Origin: Desulfobacterales bacterium
GTDB taxonomy: Bacteria; Desulfobacterota; Desulfobacteria; Desulfobacterales; JAHIVH01
Reading direction: 5' to 3'
Assembly (NCBI GenBank): GCA_020056645.1
Contig: JAGVHJ010000387.1
Span: 1-6,406 of the forward strand
DNA: 6,406 nucleotides
The notes under the pieces are model-generated. The model had not been told where the DNA came from and did no database searches. It worked only from the letters and a program-made list of their open reading frames with translations. This document shows, piece by piece, positions 6,221-6,406 of this stretch (position 1 is the stretch's first letter; every line of letters starts with the position of its first letter). The translations under genes were made by a program, and so were the position numbers.

Positions 6221-6406
6221 TTAGATGGCAAGCGGTGTAAGGGTTACTTTGGATGTACCCCGGACCGCGTCGATCCTGGTTCGCATGGCCCCGGTGGGAC
6301 AAATGGTCACGCAACAACCACAGGCCACACACACCTCGGTGGGTCTCAGGAACGGCGCACCGATCTTTTTATGAACACCCCGGTCGATAATGGAAATGGA
6401 AGACAA
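6221..6406 (-). CDS. C-terminal end of a HoxU/NuoG-like Fe-S subunit (partial)
   Basis: Only the last 62 codons or so lie in the window. The first codon seen, TTG, is internal reading frame at the edge and not a supported start. The visible part has one [4Fe-4S] set, CVACGCCVTICPTGAM, preceded by IIDRGVHKKIGAPF. This arrangement (RG, then IGxPF, then CxxCGxCVxxCPTGA) matches the 4Fe-4S part of HoxU and of the N-terminal region of NuoG, NADP-reducing hydrogenase and formate dehydrogenase subunits. The protein stops about 25 residues later, so it is a small electron-transfer subunit, not a full catalytic one. It ends 21 bp before the HdrA-like gene, implying one operon and a likely partnership that feeds electrons from an NADH- or hydrogenase-type module. 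The subunit type is uncertain without the N-terminus; a plain ferredoxin is the alternative. Confidence 0.75.
   Translation of the reverse strand: MSSISIIDRGVHKKIGAPFLRPTEVCVACGCCVTICPTGAMRTRIDAVRGTSKVTLTPLAI

Noticed and set aside
5573..6224. Two long plus-strand reading frames of about 165 codons opposite the HdrA-like gene.
   Set aside because: They overlap each other and the strongly supported minus-strand gene and show no domain. They are frame shadows.
1..6406. CRISPR arrays, tRNA or rRNA genes, phage genes.
   Set aside because: No regularly spaced repeats, cloverleaf-like sequence, rRNA-like stretch or phage protein was seen on either strand.

Overview
The window is a stretch of flavin and iron-sulfur electron-transfer genes, all on the minus strand and read from right to left. 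In order they are: the end of a HoxU/NuoG-like ferredoxin-type subunit (6406-6221), an HdrA-MvhD-like fusion (6199-3764), NfnA (3418-2585), NfnB (2531-1119) and a cysteine-rich GcvH-like protein (993-154). This set, with Nfn-type transhydrogenase, HdrA/MvhD fusion proteins and non-catalytic GcvH-like proteins, suggests an anaerobic Desulfobacterota (former Deltaproteobacteria), such as a sulfate reducer or syntroph. That assignment is inferred from gene content only.

Right part (3764-6406): the two upstream genes are 21 bp apart and look like one operon. The HdrA-like protein keeps the HdrA/MvhD outline, but the FAD-binding GxGxxG, the HdrA cysteine motifs and one ferredoxin cysteine are altered. 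It is probably an electron conduit or scaffold rather than a bifurcating HdrA. A hairpin follows it (3696-3736).

Middle (3419-3763): the 345-bp gap before nfnA is mostly filled by a 236-bp non-coding element (3454-3689). The element has 12-bp inverted ends starting GTAAC and is flanked by a perfect 8-bp direct repeat, AAAAGCAA. These are the marks of a miniature transposable element of IS66 type. It appears to have inserted into the T-rich tract of the terminator behind the HdrA-like gene.

Left part (1-3418): nfnA and nfnB, 53 bp apart, encode the two subunits of a ferredoxin-dependent NADH:NADPH transhydrogenase. After a 125-bp gap with a strong hairpin comes a 279-residue GcvH-like protein. 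It has two copies of a four-cysteine motif, and His stands where the lipoylated Lys should be. A second copy of the mobile element, inverted and cut by the window edge (1-150), ends 3 bp past the stop codon of this gene.

Together the genes describe a soluble redox module linking NAD(P)H and ferredoxin pools. NfnAB is the well-understood part. The roles of the degenerate HdrA-like protein and of the GcvH-like protein are open.
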